Both the position numbers and the translations under genes were made by a program. A stretch of 64,000 nt of DNA from Opisthocomus hoazin. Taxonomy: Eukaryota > Chordata > Aves > Opisthocomiformes > Opisthocomidae. The notes beneath the pieces were generated by a model. That model worked only from the letters and a program-made list of their open reading frames with translations. It was not told where the DNA came from and searched no databases. Shown in pieces: positions 1-15,000 of this stretch. Where the stretch lies: NCBI RefSeq assembly GCF_030867145.1, contig NC_134428.1:8866001-8930000 (forward strand), read 5' to 3'. Position 1 is the stretch's first letter, and every line of letters begins with the position of its first letter.

Positions 1-3000
1 CCTGGGAGCTTTGGCCTTATGTCTTAGGGATTCTACAGGAAGCAATGATGAAGACAGTCTAGTTAACTGACTTTTGGGCTGCCAACCTACAAGAAGAAAA
101 CCAGAGCCAGACTAATATACAATATTTGGTTACCACCTGGTCTTAGTATTCTGCTGGGATTGCTGTCCCGATACAGGACCTTGAGCTCAGATTGGCTTTC
201 CTTATCCATGCTTTAGGGGATTGAAGTAACTTGCAAACTTGTTCTTTGGCTTCCTGTGCTGCTTCATTTTATTCACTGCCCTTCATGAAGTACAGTTGTT
301 TCTTAAACCCTGAGATTAATAGTTGGGAGTTTGAGTAAGTTTGCAAGCTTTCTTGCTTTTGTGCTGCTGAGGAACAGGGAGCCTTTTATGTTGCTCTTTA
401 CCCAGCTAGATTTTCAAGTAGTACTGGGTCATGGTCTTTTGTGGGAAGTTACCCTTTTAAAGTCTTTTTACAATATACTACTTTCATATTGCAGAAAATG
501 GAAAGTCATAAGCAGAGTTGTATTAAATGCAATAATTTCAGTCACTCCAGAATAAACACATCCTAAAGGAGATCCATGTGGAGTGAAGAACTGAAAATGT
601 TTTGAAACTGAGTCTTTTGGTCAGTTGCAATGGAGACAAAACCACACTGAGATTACTGTAAAAAATTTACCATCTGTCTCCCCATGAGATACAACATAGG
701 AAAGACTGAAAGCCAGGCCCCAATTTTACTGAAATGTCATAACATTGAATGTAACTTAAAAACTTGAAGTGTCAGTTCATTACATATCATCTGCTGGTAA
801 ATAAAAGCTACTTCAGATGTGATTGCAGGGATGTAGTGACTTGCCACTGAATAGCTGGTTGATTAAAACCTCTAAAATACTTAAATTAACTTGTCCATGA
901 ATTATTGAAAGTATATGACAGTGAAAGAGATATCTCAGTAATATTTTCAGTGTTCTTTCCTCCCCTCATTTAATCATGTCACCTTTTTACTGTGACTGTT
1001 CTCCATAGAGCAATGGAATAATGCAATTTTGTCATTTTCTTGTATATCTCAACCTGTGAAGTATTCCATTATCACAACAGCTGACCTAAGAGCTCAATGT
1101 CCCTGACAAAAGGATGTTCCCCCTCCATCCACCACCTCTTCCAGGTATGCAGTTCCTTCCTTTTCTCCAGCGTTGTGCTGTCAGACCCCTTGCTGAGCCA
1201 ATTCAGCTAACTGAGCTGCACAGCCAAGAGAAGTGAAATATTTTTGCTGGGTTAAGGAGTTATATCGATTCAGCAAAGAGTCTCAGGAGCAGAAACAGGA
1301 GGAGCTGCGACCATTTGCTTTTGGCTGTGATAAGGTTAGTTTCATCCTCAGTCATCAGTCTCCAGAGTCCTTATGTGATTTGTTGTTGCAAAGAATATCT
1401 GGCTGGCTTGCTTTTGTTGACCATTACAGTTTTCCTAATTTTTTTAAAGAAAGTCTTAATCAAGAGTGGTGATGTGTTACTTGGAGTGAGAATCTAGAAG
1501 TATGGAAGCTGGCAGCTTCAAAGGCAGTGAGTGAAACTGTGTTTTTATCTTCAAAGTAGGAATTTAATTGTTTCTGCTTATTCCTGAAATCGGTATGAGC
1601 CATGAGCTGCTGCCTTGGCCAGTTGTGAGAGGCTATATTGCTGGTCAGCTGGTGGGCAGCCTCTTCTTTGTAAAGGATGGTGGCTCCCAGCTCCTCCATA
1701 TTGTGAAGCTTGGAATTCGGGGGAAATGGGAAGCAAGAAGCAGCTGCCCCTCTCAAAACAAATTGGCTTCCAACTTCTGGTGCTGTTGCATGGGTGTTGT
1801 CCTCTAATTCTGTCCTCTTTCCCCAAGTTTTAGCAGCCATGTTCTGGGGGTTTTTGTCTATACCTTCCTGTGCTTATTAATGATTCTTCAGTACTGTCTT
1901 TCCTGATCTTTTTTCCTAGTAACAGTGTTTTCATTTATTGCTTTCCCTTTCTTACTTATTCCTGTTCCCAGTCCTTTGGCTGCAGAAAAGCATTCTGTCT
2001 AAGTTGTCATGTTACTAAAAATAGTTTGTTTCTCCTGCTTAATGGCTGTAGCTTTTGGAGAATGGACGGTGGTTTCCAGAGGTTCAAGTGAAACTTAGCA
2101 GTTACTCAGTTAACTGCAAATTATAAAGAAGTTTAACAAACTCTTTACTACTGCATCTTATGTGGTTTATATAGTCCACCACCACTTTTAACGGTGACAG
2201 TGTAGTAGATGAAACATATTTGCAGATAGTGAAGAAGATTGTGGCTGTGCTCGTCAGGCAGACTTCCTTTATGATGACAGTTAAAATAAAAAGGGTTAAT
2301 AAAATTCCATTAGTATGGATTTGCCACAACCCTCCTTTCCATGATATAAGACAGCACAGAGTAATGTGGCTCTTTACATAAATGATGCAGTTGTCTTAAG
2401 CACAGATTTCTGAATCCTTCTGTCACATACAATACATAAGATTGGCATGGCACTTTTTCTGTCAAACTAGTTCAGCCTGTCCTAAATTTGGATTTCATGG
2501 CTGTGGGGGAAGAGGGCAAAGCCCTCCTTCATTTATCAATACCTCAGTCTGTGTGGCAGCCCCTGTATCTTAAGACAGCACTGTGCAATCCATCATTCAT
2601 CTTGGAGCTGTATTTGCACTTGTTTGCTGTGTTTTACAGCAAGTTAAACTTGAATGTTAATCTGTGTCAGAAGAAATTAGAGGTGATTGCTTTCTCATTG
2701 TTCTTTCAGATGTTTACAGTTACATATACTTACTGTTCTAGGCAAAAAAAAATGCTTTTCTATATAGAACAGTTACAGAGCTGTGGGATGTGTCATAATG
2801 TTCTTAAGGCTTCAGGTGATTTATTTTTTTTCCCCATTTCTAGTCAAATTATCTCATAATATCATGACAGTGAATACTTCTTAAGCATTTGTTCAAATGT
2901 ATTAATGGTGCTAACCTGCAGCAGTTGCTGTACCTTGGGTGTTTATGATCTATGCTGCAGTAACGCTGAGACAAGAAAATCCTGCTGTACTTATTGTACT

Positions 3001-6000
3001 TATAAGATTTACTCTTTTATTTCGGAATCTGTCTCTGGGTTTAATCAAGTATTATAAGGGACAGGATATCCTGCAGTATAATTGGATTCGGTACCTCGCT
3101 TGGACAGTGTCCTACCTGCAGGCAGTGAAGTTGCGAACCAGGATTGTGGCAAGTGAGCAAAAAATTTGATAAACAGAAATAAATATAAGGATTTATTTGT
3201 GAGCTAAAGAAACATCTTGGACACTGACTGCTAGAATCTCTGCTACTTAGGATATTCATTAATGGTGATATTTAAATTGTAGTACGATCCAGAGTTGGAA
3301 AAAAAAAACGTACAGCAAAACAGATGAGTATAATTTGAACTTTTCTTATACATCTTTTCTACCCTCCTCTGTTTTCTCCCTCTTCCTTACCTATTTTTGG
3401 TCAAATTTAGGATAGCAAGGTAAGGTTTCTGGAAAAAGAATCACTGAATTGCAAAACACTTGCATCTTAATCAGAGTAGGGGGGTGAGGGATCTCTACTG
3501 TCTCTGATCAGAAATCCTTAACTGCAGGATTCCCACTGTAGTCTATCCAGCCATGTTCTGTTCTGTGCATTGAAGTGTCTGGGGAGGTTCAGGATGTCTT
3601 TGGAATCTGCAGACTCCTAATATACTCTTGAAATTTCTGATCCAAAGGCAATACAGCCATTTCTCTACTGCAGCTGGGCAGGGAGTGTGGTGAGGAGGAT
3701 ATCTGTGCTGCGTTTCATGGATTCAGGTGGTGACAATGGAATTAAGGAAATTGGTTCTTTAGAATTTTGGATGTTTTCAGCCCTATCTCCCCCTTCCAGT
3801 TCAGAGGTAAGAACAGATTGATCAGTAGATGGGATCGAATTAGTCTGAAGTAAGGCTTTAATAATGCTAGCAGAGGGCAGGTACAGCAGGAGTTCAGCTG
3901 TTACTGACTGTTCAGTGACTTTGTGCAGGAAAGAGAACTCAAAATACAGTTATATATAAATAGCCAGTTCTTTAGCATCATATGTAGGTCTTTTTAAAAT
4001 TCAGTGAAATGTTTTTTTTTTTGTATAATTTTTTTTTGTATGTTAATTAAACCAGAGTTCTGAAGAGTAGAGACCTGCTGTGGCTATCCAGTTTTTCTAT
4101 CTGAATTTTTAAATCTCGCGCATTTTGGGGTAGGGAGTATCTTGATTCTGTCAGCAGCTTCTATGGACTAAATCATTCTTGCATTTGACAGTGGTTACTG
4201 TTCTAGTTGAATCTGTGTGGTTTTGCTGCCTGTTTTTCTCTGCTGTGGTCTGGTGAGTCTCTAAAACAAGATTAGAGCTTGTTTTGCTGGAGGATTTGAA
4301 AGGCTGCATTGCACACAGTATGCCCCTCTGATGCATAAGGTACACTGAAGTGTCAGCGCTGGGCTTACTAGGGGTACATAGCCAGCAAAATATCAGGTGA
4401 GTTGAGGGTTCATGTCTGTAGTAGTGAAACCACTGGAATTGTGCCTTCATCCTACTTTCATCCACACTGAGAACAAATATAATTTTTGTGTGTGAAAGTT
4501 GTACTTTAAAAATACCTTCATTTCAGAAGAGGTTCCTGAAATTCAGTGAAGCTGAATACCTCACAAGATTATGCTTGTAAGTGAGCCCCAACTTTTTGGT
4601 AGCCAGACCTTACAGCCCCAGTATTCCATGGGTAACTAGGTCCTGCTCGGAAAGGGGAATACTCGAACAGGGAGAAAGAGCACAGCACAAGTTTACTGCA
4701 GATGTGCATGCATATAAAAGGCATATATCAGTAAATATAGTTTTCAGTGTTACTGTTCTAAGTTTTCCAAACATAAATGCCTTTCCTAAGTTGGTCTTCT
4801 TACATACATGACTATCTTATTTTTGTTTATGGTTGAATTATTGAAATATACGGAAGAACAATGTAATGCCCACATATGCTGCTTTCAAGTCATGTCTGAA
4901 TTGCTGTGGAGCTAATGAAAGCACTGGTTTGACTGTGTTATACGTGTTATACTGTTCTGCTGCCCATACTCTCTGCACATCTTAAAGTATCTTAACCTCT
5001 GGTAATCATTTCAAAGCTACTTTCTCTGTGCAGTGTTATTTGACCTGAAGGGATGTTTAAATAACTGAGTAATTGGACAAACAGAAACTGCGAGGTGCTT
5101 GAACAAAACTTACTTGCAGAGCAAATGGATGTGCCTGTGAAAACAGAGGCCCATTAGTTGTACCACTGTGTGTGTGTGGAATAAAAAAATTCACCAACCT
5201 AAGAACTAATTTGACTAATTTCTGTGTTATCCAAGTAGCGTTTGTTACTGATAATTTGAATAGCATAAAGTAAACATAAAATTGTTGCTTATCATTCTTG
5301 TATTTCATTTTTGTAGTTGGTAGTATGAATGCTCATGGCAGCACAAACTCGGATGTATGTGAATGACTTAATTATTATACCTCAAACGGCAGGAGCGCCT
5401 ACTCAAAGACAGAAGACAGGACAATTTTGCTAGGCATTTCCGCAAAAGCCCCATGTGTTGTTTCAAGGACAGTGTTTCTAGTCATCATCCATTTTTCAGA
5501 TATCAGTTAGTCACTGTTCTGAGAACTTTTTGGGAGGGTGAGATAATCAAGACATACTTCTCCAAATACAGACACATGGCTAGGGAAGTATATTAACTTC
5601 AGGTTTTTGAGGTGTCTTCACTTCTTCACTGTGCAGCTGGCATCAGATTTTCTTTTTCATTTAGAGATAAAGAAGTGTTAAGTCAGTTTAGTTTTGGTGT
5701 TAATAAGCACTTTGTGTACTTGTTCTTAAGACATACAAATACAACTTTTCCTATGTGATTTTAACCACATTTAGATACCTCATTCATATGCAGAAAAGCC
5801 TTGAAATAAAAACATTTATTATCAATGATACAACTGTTTACAAACTCTTCTCGTTTTTGTTTATGACTGCTTAGCTTGAAATTTATGAGCAGGCTTTGGA
5901 ATAGGAGCTGGCACTCAGGAGTTCACCTGTTGAAATTGTTTCTTCTGGTGCACTCTCCCTCTGGCTGCAGGAATTGTTGCACTGCACCTCGTCCAGCTTA

Positions 6001-9000
6001 TGGGCTGATGAAAGACTTCAGATGCAAAGGCAAAGCCAGGACTTTATTGTTAGCCTAATTAAAGTCTTAACAGTCTAATCGAAGGGTTGTTGTTAGTCTA
6101 GGAATAATAATTTCAGAGAAAGAAAGAGTACTGTTGTAGAAAAGGTTTCAGGCATAATACAGTTCAATTTGTTTAAATTTCACATGCACCCTAGTATCTA
6201 CCCCTCTTTTTGCCCTGGTGTCGTATTCATCCGTTTGCTTCCCTTCTGCGCCCCAAGGTCAACAGTCGCAGCCTTCCTCAGCCAGGCATGGGGAGTTACA
6301 GCCTGGTGACTCTTCACAAGGAGGACATTGATGTTGATGGTGGTGGTTTTTTCTGCTTCTAGAGCCCACATGGGACTCCTTTTGTTTTTTACTGCATAAC
6401 ACCTTACTGTTTCTTCGTATATCTGGAATTCCACATTACAGATGATTTTCCCAAATGTAAAATACACTGTATACAGATCTATATCAGATGCTTATTCTTT
6501 GTTCTCTGTTATATCTGGTTTTACCCAGCTCCCAAATTTGCATGCAGTTACTGACCAGTAATCAACTATTCATGAGTTGAATATAGCTGAGAGACCTCTT
6601 ACTTTCCTGTTCTTGTACTTTCATGCCTTTTGCTGTCATCCTGTGGCTGATCTACTCTACACTACGTTGTTATTCTCGTGTCATAAGCAGTTTATTCTAT
6701 ACAGAACAGCTACTTGTTATTACACTGCATTAAGCACAGAAATAGCTCACAATTACTGTAGCAATAGGTCTTACACCACACAGTTGCACAAAGCTAAGCT
6801 AATACTACAATGAGGTGAGCAATAGCCACCTCCTGTTTGACCTCCAGACAGACCAAGACAAGTCCAGACAAAGATGGACAGTTCCCGAGGTTTGCAAGGA
6901 TGAGTTAACACAAAGACTGTAAGTAGCAATGGTCATGGTGTGCTGCTTTTGCTACAGGCCTACAGACTCTGCTGCGTATTGTTCTGAGGTGAGACCAGCC
7001 GCCAGCCTGCCAGGGAGGTGCTCCCCTGGTGGCTGGAGATGTGGGCTTCATCCGCAGACCTGCTGTTCGCTGGCTGACTGCTCTGGCGGGGTGCTTTCCT
7101 CTACCTGTCTGAGCCTGGCTGAAGAGACAACTCCTAGATTTAAAGAGAGGTTGGTTTCAGTTTTGGTGCATATGTCAATAACAGGAGAAAAAACCCAGCC
7201 AGAAGTGAGACTTGATATGGAGTGTGCAAGGGCAGTTACATTCTCTGATGTGAGACACAGGAGTCAGTAAAAGTACCTTTTCCCTCAAATTCTGAAGGGA
7301 AGAGACAGTCCATAAAAGATTTTTGCATTCTTGTGTTCATGCTTTTGTTCTTCTTGACACCCCTGTTGTTATCTCTCTGTTTGTTTAACCTGGACATGCC
7401 AGGAGCTTTTGAAGCACAAGTTGTGATCCTTCAGTGTGTTTTCTTTAGCACCTCTTCAGAGATGCAGTAAGATGGATCTCAATTTTAGGAAAAATCCTGA
7501 ATATTTTATTTTTCATATCTCCTTACAAAAATGCTAACCACTTTTGAAGATCTTGGCTATGCTTTTGATACAAAGTTAATTATATGCTTTCTTAATATGC
7601 TGTGAGAGGCGAACAATGCTTTAATGTTTATGGAAGAAATGCAGATGCTGTCTGAAAAACTAGTAGTGAGGCAGTTTTCCAAAAATGTTCAATACTACAG
7701 CTTGGTGTTTGTAACAGGCTATTATAATAAAAGATAAACTTCTTGACAGGATTTAAAACTGTAATTAGTAAGTGTGCTGTTGAGGATTGGGTCAACTAAT
7801 TGAGTAAAGCGGGTATTAAAATTCCTGTTGTGCTTACGGGCCAGTGAGAAACTGACTGCCTGCCAACCTCCTTGACTCATCTCGATGCTTCAGAATTAAC
7901 ATAAGGCAGCTCATTTATAGACTAACTTGCTCAAAGATTGGAGCTAAGGATGAGAAGACTGATGGAAGATTAGGCTGGAGTTTTGTGGTGTAAGAGAATT
8001 GCCATGTATCAGGAATACCAAGCTTGTGTTTCCATAGCTCTGGAAGGAAGCAGTGGCTGCTTGGACCTGAGAATGCTTCTGATGGGATTGGGTGCTCTGT
8101 GTTCTGCAGAACATGGGCGCAACGGAGGTGATTTGGTTTATCAACGAACCTTCCTCAGCAGCTTTCTCCCATCCATTTTCTTTTCTGGGCAGAGAGGTTC
8201 AAACCATTCAGACATCAATCTCCAGCGTCTTTTACGCTTGTAAATTGTTCAAAGCATTGAGAGTTCAGCTTTTGGCCGTGTTTTTTTTCCTACTGCTCTG
8301 TCCTTTGCCTGCGTTCTGATTTTGCTGTAAAGATGTAAATGTTATTGGCAGCAGTTGTGGAGATAACCGTTTTGATAGCATGCTTCTGAGATTAAATAAG
8401 CATGGAGATTTCACTATTGCACAGTTTGTGATGGTTTTGTCGAGGATTCTGTATACCAGATTCCTGATGTTGCTGTATCATGTCATGTGGATGCCACTGA
8501 GGCTTTCTACATCTGGCTATGCTCTGCAGCATCAGCTGTTGGAAGCTTCGTAGAAGCATCTGGGATTTTTTAGGCATTTTTCCACTTTTTTAAAATCACA
8601 AAGTGCCAAGGCAATTTACCGTATCCAAGTAACGGAAATCTAATCCCCAAAATCTGTGCTGTGCACCCTCTTCCTAGATGAGAGCTGCTTTTATGGTATT
8701 TGTGCAAGACTCCAGAGTTCTTGAAACTACAAGTTTGTGGGCAGAGGGACAAGAGGAGGAGGTCTGTGAAAGATGTCAATTTCGATCTTTTAGTAAAGAC
8801 AACTGAATTTCCGAGCAATGAGTTAAATATTTATTTTAATGTATCCTAAATTATGTCCCTTTTCATACTAATACAGATCATCTGATTAACTCTGGTGCAC
8901 AGAAATCCATTGCCTTTACATCTTGGGTAAATCTTGTCTCATGAATGCTTTTAGATGAGGCACTCAATCTGACATGCTTCTTAAAGGTCTCGACACAGCA

Positions 9001-9007
9001 TTTGGAA
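1..9007. other. Upstream non-coding DNA, no gene seen
   Basis: This 9 kb is AT-leaning, CpG-poor sequence with stops in all frames at short intervals. The longest open stretches (around 1460-1840 on the minus strand, 2488-2859 and 6929-7270 on the plus strand) have no recognisable domain, no family resemblance and no flanking splice-signal pattern, so I do not call them genes. There are only minor simple runs, for example two T-runs separated by GTATAAT near 4010-4037 and a short GT repeat near 5169. Because GRIN2A starts far to the right and is transcribed rightwards, this is most simply its upstream intergenic region. It could hold distal enhancers or a lncRNA that cannot be seen from sequence alone. 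Confidence 0.7.
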
Positions 9008-9087
9008 GAATCACAGAATCACAGAATCACAAAATAGTAGGGGTTGGAAGGGACCTCTGTGGGTCATCTAGTCCAACCCCCCTGCCA
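9008..9087 (-). mobile_element. CR1 LINE fragment, 3' end only
   Basis: On the plus strand the block begins with tandem copies of an 8-base unit (AATCACAG, then AATCACAA). It continues with the segments GGGTTGGAAGGGACCT, GTCATCTAGTCCAACCCC and CCTGCC. This is the reverse complement of the typical avian CR1 3' end, whose terminus is a short run of ATTCTRTG-like octamers. The element therefore lies on the minus strand, with its 3' end at the left, and is cut off after about 80 bases, as is normal for 5'-truncated CR1 copies. It has no coding capacity. It is the clearest lineage marker in the window and supports a sauropsid, probably avian, source. Confidence 0.92.
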
Positions 9088-12000
9088 AATGTCAATTTAT
9101 AATTAATACTTAAATGTTGAAAATTGCTAAGCTGTAACTTGCAACAGAATACAGTATGTGGAAGAAAGTAATACACAGTAGAATGAGGCAAATTACCACA
9201 TTTAGATCAGCCTCCAAGTTTGAGGACCTAGCCATAGGTATGAATGATTACTTAATTTCTTTGACTTTCCATGGGTGTATAATCAGGGTCTCTTGAATAC
9301 CAGAGTTCTTAACTGATCGTGAGTCCAAGCTTTGTTAATTCTTGAATATGCAGTGGTGGAAGTCTTCACTGTTCCCTTTACTGGAGTGGGCGAAGGTCAA
9401 AACTCCAAACCCAAACTGCATCCAACCCCCATCCCAGGCCAAAAATAAAAATTAAAAAAAATCACCAATCTAATCATGAGCCAAGTGAGATATAGGCTGA
9501 AAAATACCTAAAGTCCCATCTAATGAAAATGCAAGTTGTGTTTCCTTGAAAGGGTGTATATAAATGGCAGGGTGTCACATTTCAATTGTTACTTCTTCAG
9601 GTGAAATTTATGTTGAATTTGAGAAGCAGCTCTAATTTGAAATGTTGAGTTCTACTGCCTCAAGTTGTACATAGCAAAAATATAAATGCTCTTTTAAGTG
9701 CAGTTCCTAATATATATTCATCTGGATAGGTACGGGGCTGAGATGCATACTCAGGTGTCTCTTGCTTTATCAGTTATCGCAGAGCAGCTCGACTGCGGAA
9801 GCTGTAAAATTCGTTAACCTTTTTGGTGAGCTTTCTTTATTGGTGCCTCTCCATATAGGTAACTGTATCCAAGTGAGAGGGAGAGCTGGCTAAGGAGTAA
9901 AATTCTTGGGCAACACAAATTAATTCCCTTTGCTTTATTACTTGTCCTGCAAATAAAATAGAGAAACTGCCCATTAGTCAGTGGCAGTTTAGTACATGTG
10001 TCCCTAGCATCTCAAGGAAGTAACGTAAATTCAGCTGGAGCGTGGTCTGTTATGTGAATCATGCACAACAGCAACACTCAACACCATCATTCGTTGGAGG
10101 TCATCATCCATCATTTGTTTTAAAACATTATTTCAGCTATAACCGCAAAGACAGGATATCAAATGTAGGTTGGAAATTACCTTTTAAATAAATTTAGAAA
10201 AGCTAACGAAGCCATTAAAAATGAACGCATACTGAGAATAAACATTTGAAAATTCTTTATCTGCCTTGTAGTGATGAATAAGTGTTAGTTAAAATGGTTC
10301 CCTATACCTGTTTCACAACTGCTTTAGTGGTAAATAAATGCTTTCTAGTGCTGCTGAATCTGTACCTGATCAAGAATTTTTAAAGCAATCACGATTATCT
10401 GAACTGACTTCTAACCATGACATTCATGCTCTGCAGTTCTAAACATCTGAGCATTTAAATTTTCAATATAATAATTAATCGATGTGGAGAGACAAGATAA
10501 TTTTTTTGATAACACAACAGTAACCTTTTTCATTTCTTACATGAAACTGTTGACGGGAAAATACTCTTTGCTCAAACAATTAAGCAGAAAAATCAAGCTC
10601 AAGTTTTGCAATATAGGGTATTACCATTGATCTCAGATCAAAATTTGGCCAGAATTCCTTGCTTGTTGAAGGGCATTAGTCTGCAAATCTGAGTTTATTG
10701 GTCTAATGCCAATGCTGGTGGTGTGAATGAATGTGTGCTGGCTATTTTTAAACTTGCTTAGTCTTAAGGGGTTTAGTTGCATGTCGTTTAATTTTGCATG
10801 GAATTGGGCTGACAGCCCAAACGATGCCAGTAATGACTTTGGTTCTAAGCGTGGGACAGATTTGTTTCAGGGCAGCTTCTGATGCAAAATGCTGGAGCTG
10901 GGAAGCAAACATGGGAAGCAAATCATGGGGTCTGCAGTTCGTTTCATATATTTTATATGTATTTATAATTATTTATATATTAACTTTATACATGTGTGTT
11001 AGAAAATAAGTTCCTACTTAGGAAAATGAATAAAATACATAGAAGAAATAATAGATAACAGTGCATAGAACAAGAGGAGGATACACTAGGCATGAGTGGG
11101 ATTACAGGGAGACTTACATGAGTCATGTGAGCCATGATGAAATTCTTCATGGCCATGGTGGTTATGAAGAACGTGGATTTTTGGTTACACACACCCAATC
11201 GCCCCTCCGCCCTGGACCTCCTTTTCTCTTTTCTTTTTGAATGATAGTTAACTGTTAGTATAACAAGACAGGAAGCTTTTCTCATTTTGCATAATTTGAT
11301 TTCAGACTTTGACACTTAATTTTTTCCTGTGTTGCAGGGAGATAGATCAACTTCTTCCACAGCTCTTGAACTGGGAGCCAGTCTCTTCGGCATTATGTGA
11401 ACTGAGACTTTGAGTTAGGGGTTTTGTATTCCAGATTAGTGTCAGTAAATTGTATTTTTTTCTGGGCCAGTTTCTGGTTCTGAGTGGAAATTCAGCAGTG
11501 GCTTTCTTATTAGTCCTGGTACTCCCTATGGAAACATTTATTTTCTAGAAGAGCAGGCTGTTGAGAAATTTCTGATATGTTCTCTCAGCTATGAAGTGAG
11601 AGGGGTTGGTAGATACTGAGAATACCTAGGAGAGGAAGGGAAATGAAATTGTGATTAGCTCATAATGAAAACAAACAGAGGAAAATGGTGTTAGGGAGTT
11701 TGAGAGAAATCCATCTAAGGAAAACATAGCAAAAAGATGATGTTCATGTGGCAGATGAGGTATTTGAAGAAGCCAGACTGATGAATTATGAGTCTGGAAA
11801 TCTTGAGAGGGAGGAGTTATTTAATCCAGATCTGCAAAGAAAGTGCAAGTGGTTGGAATAAAAGAAATACAAAAACATAGAAAAGGCTCCTGGCAGATAG
11901 TGCTGGCTGGTTTTCTGCATTGCAAGAGAATATTGCCTCTTGGCTTTTGTTTTTGGACGATGCAGCTGTGGGACCTGCATAGCTGAAACAGTCTCTTCTT

Positions 12001-15000
12001 TAATCGCATCTGTATTCAGTGGCAGAAACCTCTTCCTCTTCTCCCCTTGGCTGTGCTCAGTGAATTTCAGGTGCTCTTTTGCTTAATGGTTGTAAATTTT
12101 AGAGAGACATGAGCGAGTTGGTTGGAACTGAATAAATGATGAAATCCTAATGACTCCTGAGAGAGCAGGTTGCGTTACCAGCGTGCTTGCATCCACAACA
12201 GAAGGCCACAGTCGCCTTTGGCAGGTCCACCAGAAATTATCCGTCTTCTTACCCTAGAGGATGGCTCCTATAGGTTTCTGTTGAGAAGGAACAAATGAAT
12301 TGGCCAGAGTCACCCTCCAAATTTTTTGCAGCATGAAATTTTCTGACTTAAACAGATTTAAAAAGCAAAACAAGTAGCATGTAGTAGAATAAATGTACAT
12401 ACTTGAAGGATAAGTAGCAGTTTCTTTAATGATTTCAGTGCAATTCCCAGAAGGAGATTCTGTAAAATAAAAAAAAAAAAACACACCAAGAAAATTCAAG
12501 ATGGGTCCCCTCAGCATGTTTAATTTGGGAGACAGTGAGTAGTTTTCAGTCAAGTGAGGGGACGGCACCTGCTGTTTGCCAGTTGTGCTGAGGCTGCAGT
12601 GGCAGAGTACGCGTTGTCTTGGCAACGGAAAAGTTTTATTGTTTAATTCTGTTTTATCCCTTTTTATCCTTATCCATAATGAACAAGATGAAAGAAGAAG
12701 AGAATAGAGGCATTTCTACTGCATTGCCAAGAAGCAGGTGTCCCTACTCAGTTATTTATAGACCACAAGAATGCATATCATGGAAATGGGCTGTGAATGG
12801 CCAGTTACCCATCTGTTTTATCTGCTGGGTATCGTAACCGATTGTGTGGAAATTGACTTTTTTTAGCTGATGAAAATTGGGCTTCAGAACAAACCATTAC
12901 ATGGCTGACTTTTTGTTTCTGCTATCCTGTTAGCCCTGGAAATTAGTCATATGTGATTTAGGTTTTGAAAACAAAATAAGGCTCTTATTGTAGACCTTTT
13001 CTCATTCTTGCTGAGCAAAGGGGTTTCTTCTATCTGGCCTTGAATGCAACATTCTAGACTGTAGCTATTTAGCACAATTGGTTTACTAGCTGAATTCACC
13101 TATTTCTTCCTTATGGGTCTGGTGGTTTCTGTGATTGCTTGTTGTCTCGTAGTGTTTCAGACACTTGGCTGAAAGAAATGTCAATACCCACTTTCCAATA
13201 GTTCCCCCTCTTCCCTGCATTAATCTAAGCTTGTGTCCCAGAATTGTGGCTGTCACTGAGAATATGTAAGCTCTGAATTCCAGCTTCGAAATATCCTGTT
13301 TCTTAAGATCTAGGTCAGAAGCTGATTCAAACATAATAATTTATAATAATGAAACTAGGGCAAAACAAAAAAATAAATGCAGCTTTTCAAGTATGCAGAG
13401 AGGGGAATAATCCATGACAGACAAAACAGCCAGCACCTCATGAGCTGAGAGAACAAATTACTGCTCTTTACTAAATGAAGCTGTACAGACCCACTCAAGC
13501 AGTTTTCTTTAGTAACTATTGTTAGTTCCTTATTGCTTAGTCTTTCCCTTTCAGTTTGTGCAGAACAGTGACATCTGCAAATATTGCTGTAGCTTTCAAG
13601 GAGGAGGAATGGACTCGGCGAGTAGAAACTATCTGACCTCCTTTAATATACAGTGGTCTGCACTATGAACAGTGAAAATCTGCTCATTCTTAGACTGATT
13701 TCTTGTGATTATGCATTAAAACAGTTAAATATTTTTAAATGTGTTGCTAGTATCCATGATAAGGTTATAAATAAACCAGTCCTGTGCCCCCTCTGTAATG
13801 ATGAGATTATTACGTCTTGGAGTGTCTAATATTGTCAAGTCTGTATTGAAAGTATAGCTATTCTGGGTAAAGAAAATGTGAAGAACTTCTTTTCACTTTG
13901 CATAATTGTTTAAAAATTTGAACTTGTAACAGTGATGTTACTTCTGTTGCTCTGAAGTTACAACACAGAGCTTGTCTTCTATTGAAATTTTGTACAAATT
14001 ATGCATTCCCTCCGTGGGACATGGGATCTGTCATATTAATTTGAATTGAATTTATTCAGGAATATTTTTATAATTTAAAGTGTAAGTTTCTTCTACAGCT
14101 AATACATTTCTATGTGCAGTTTGGTTTATTTCTCCTCTCTGATATCAGAGGCAGTGTTCGTAGAGCATATTATGGGTTAACATTCCCAAAAATGCCCTGG
14201 TGGAGAAAGATTTCTGTAATAGTCAGTGCATAAAAAGGTTGCCCTCCCAGGGTGTAAGGCTGGAAGATAGGTACTGTGGTGTACTTCTGGTGGCTGACAG
14301 CAATTAATTCTCTTTCTGATCTGCTCAAAGTACCTCATGAGGAAGGCAGAGCAGCCTTCCCTGCGGGCACTTGGATTCTACAAGACTAGCAGTTCTTTTG
14401 AGAAGTCAGGACAAACAAAGGGGCAAACAAAGTGAAAAGTTTCTAATGTGTTCTACTTAGGAGTAGAACTGGGCCATATTTTTCTGGCCACTTATTTATC
14501 CAGTAGAAAATACAGATTTGGGTCAGCCAAAGGTATGATATTGCTATGTAATCCTATTCAATTTGTCCAGTTGTTACAGAAATAATTTTGACCTGGTGTT
14601 TTTGGAACAATGTTATGTTGCTTAGATATCCCTTTAAGAGGTTAATATCCGAGCATTTCCTTCAAAGAAAAATTTTGATTTAAAGTGAACAAAATTGTTT
14701 TCCTGTCTTGGATTAACCAGTGAACTGAAAATATCCTTCATTCACACAGCAATATTTGCAATTCTTCTGTTGGAGGACGCTACAAACAATTCAAAGCTTC
14801 AAAGTAAATCTGCTTTAATGTGTTTAAAAAACACGCAAGATATTCCTTGATGGGAAACAGAACACTTCTATATTATTATGTAATATTATGTAAAGATAAA
14901 GAAGCTGAGGAAAAAAGAGGCTAAATGACTCATCACCAAGAAAGCTGTTGGAAAAACATTTGCCCCTTTTCTCTCCATCACAAGAGTCCCGTGGATAGCC

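Noticed and set aside
1460..1840. 126-codon minus-strand open frame overlapping other open frames on both strands
   Set aside because: No family resemblance; several frames are open at once, which suggests local base composition rather than coding selection.
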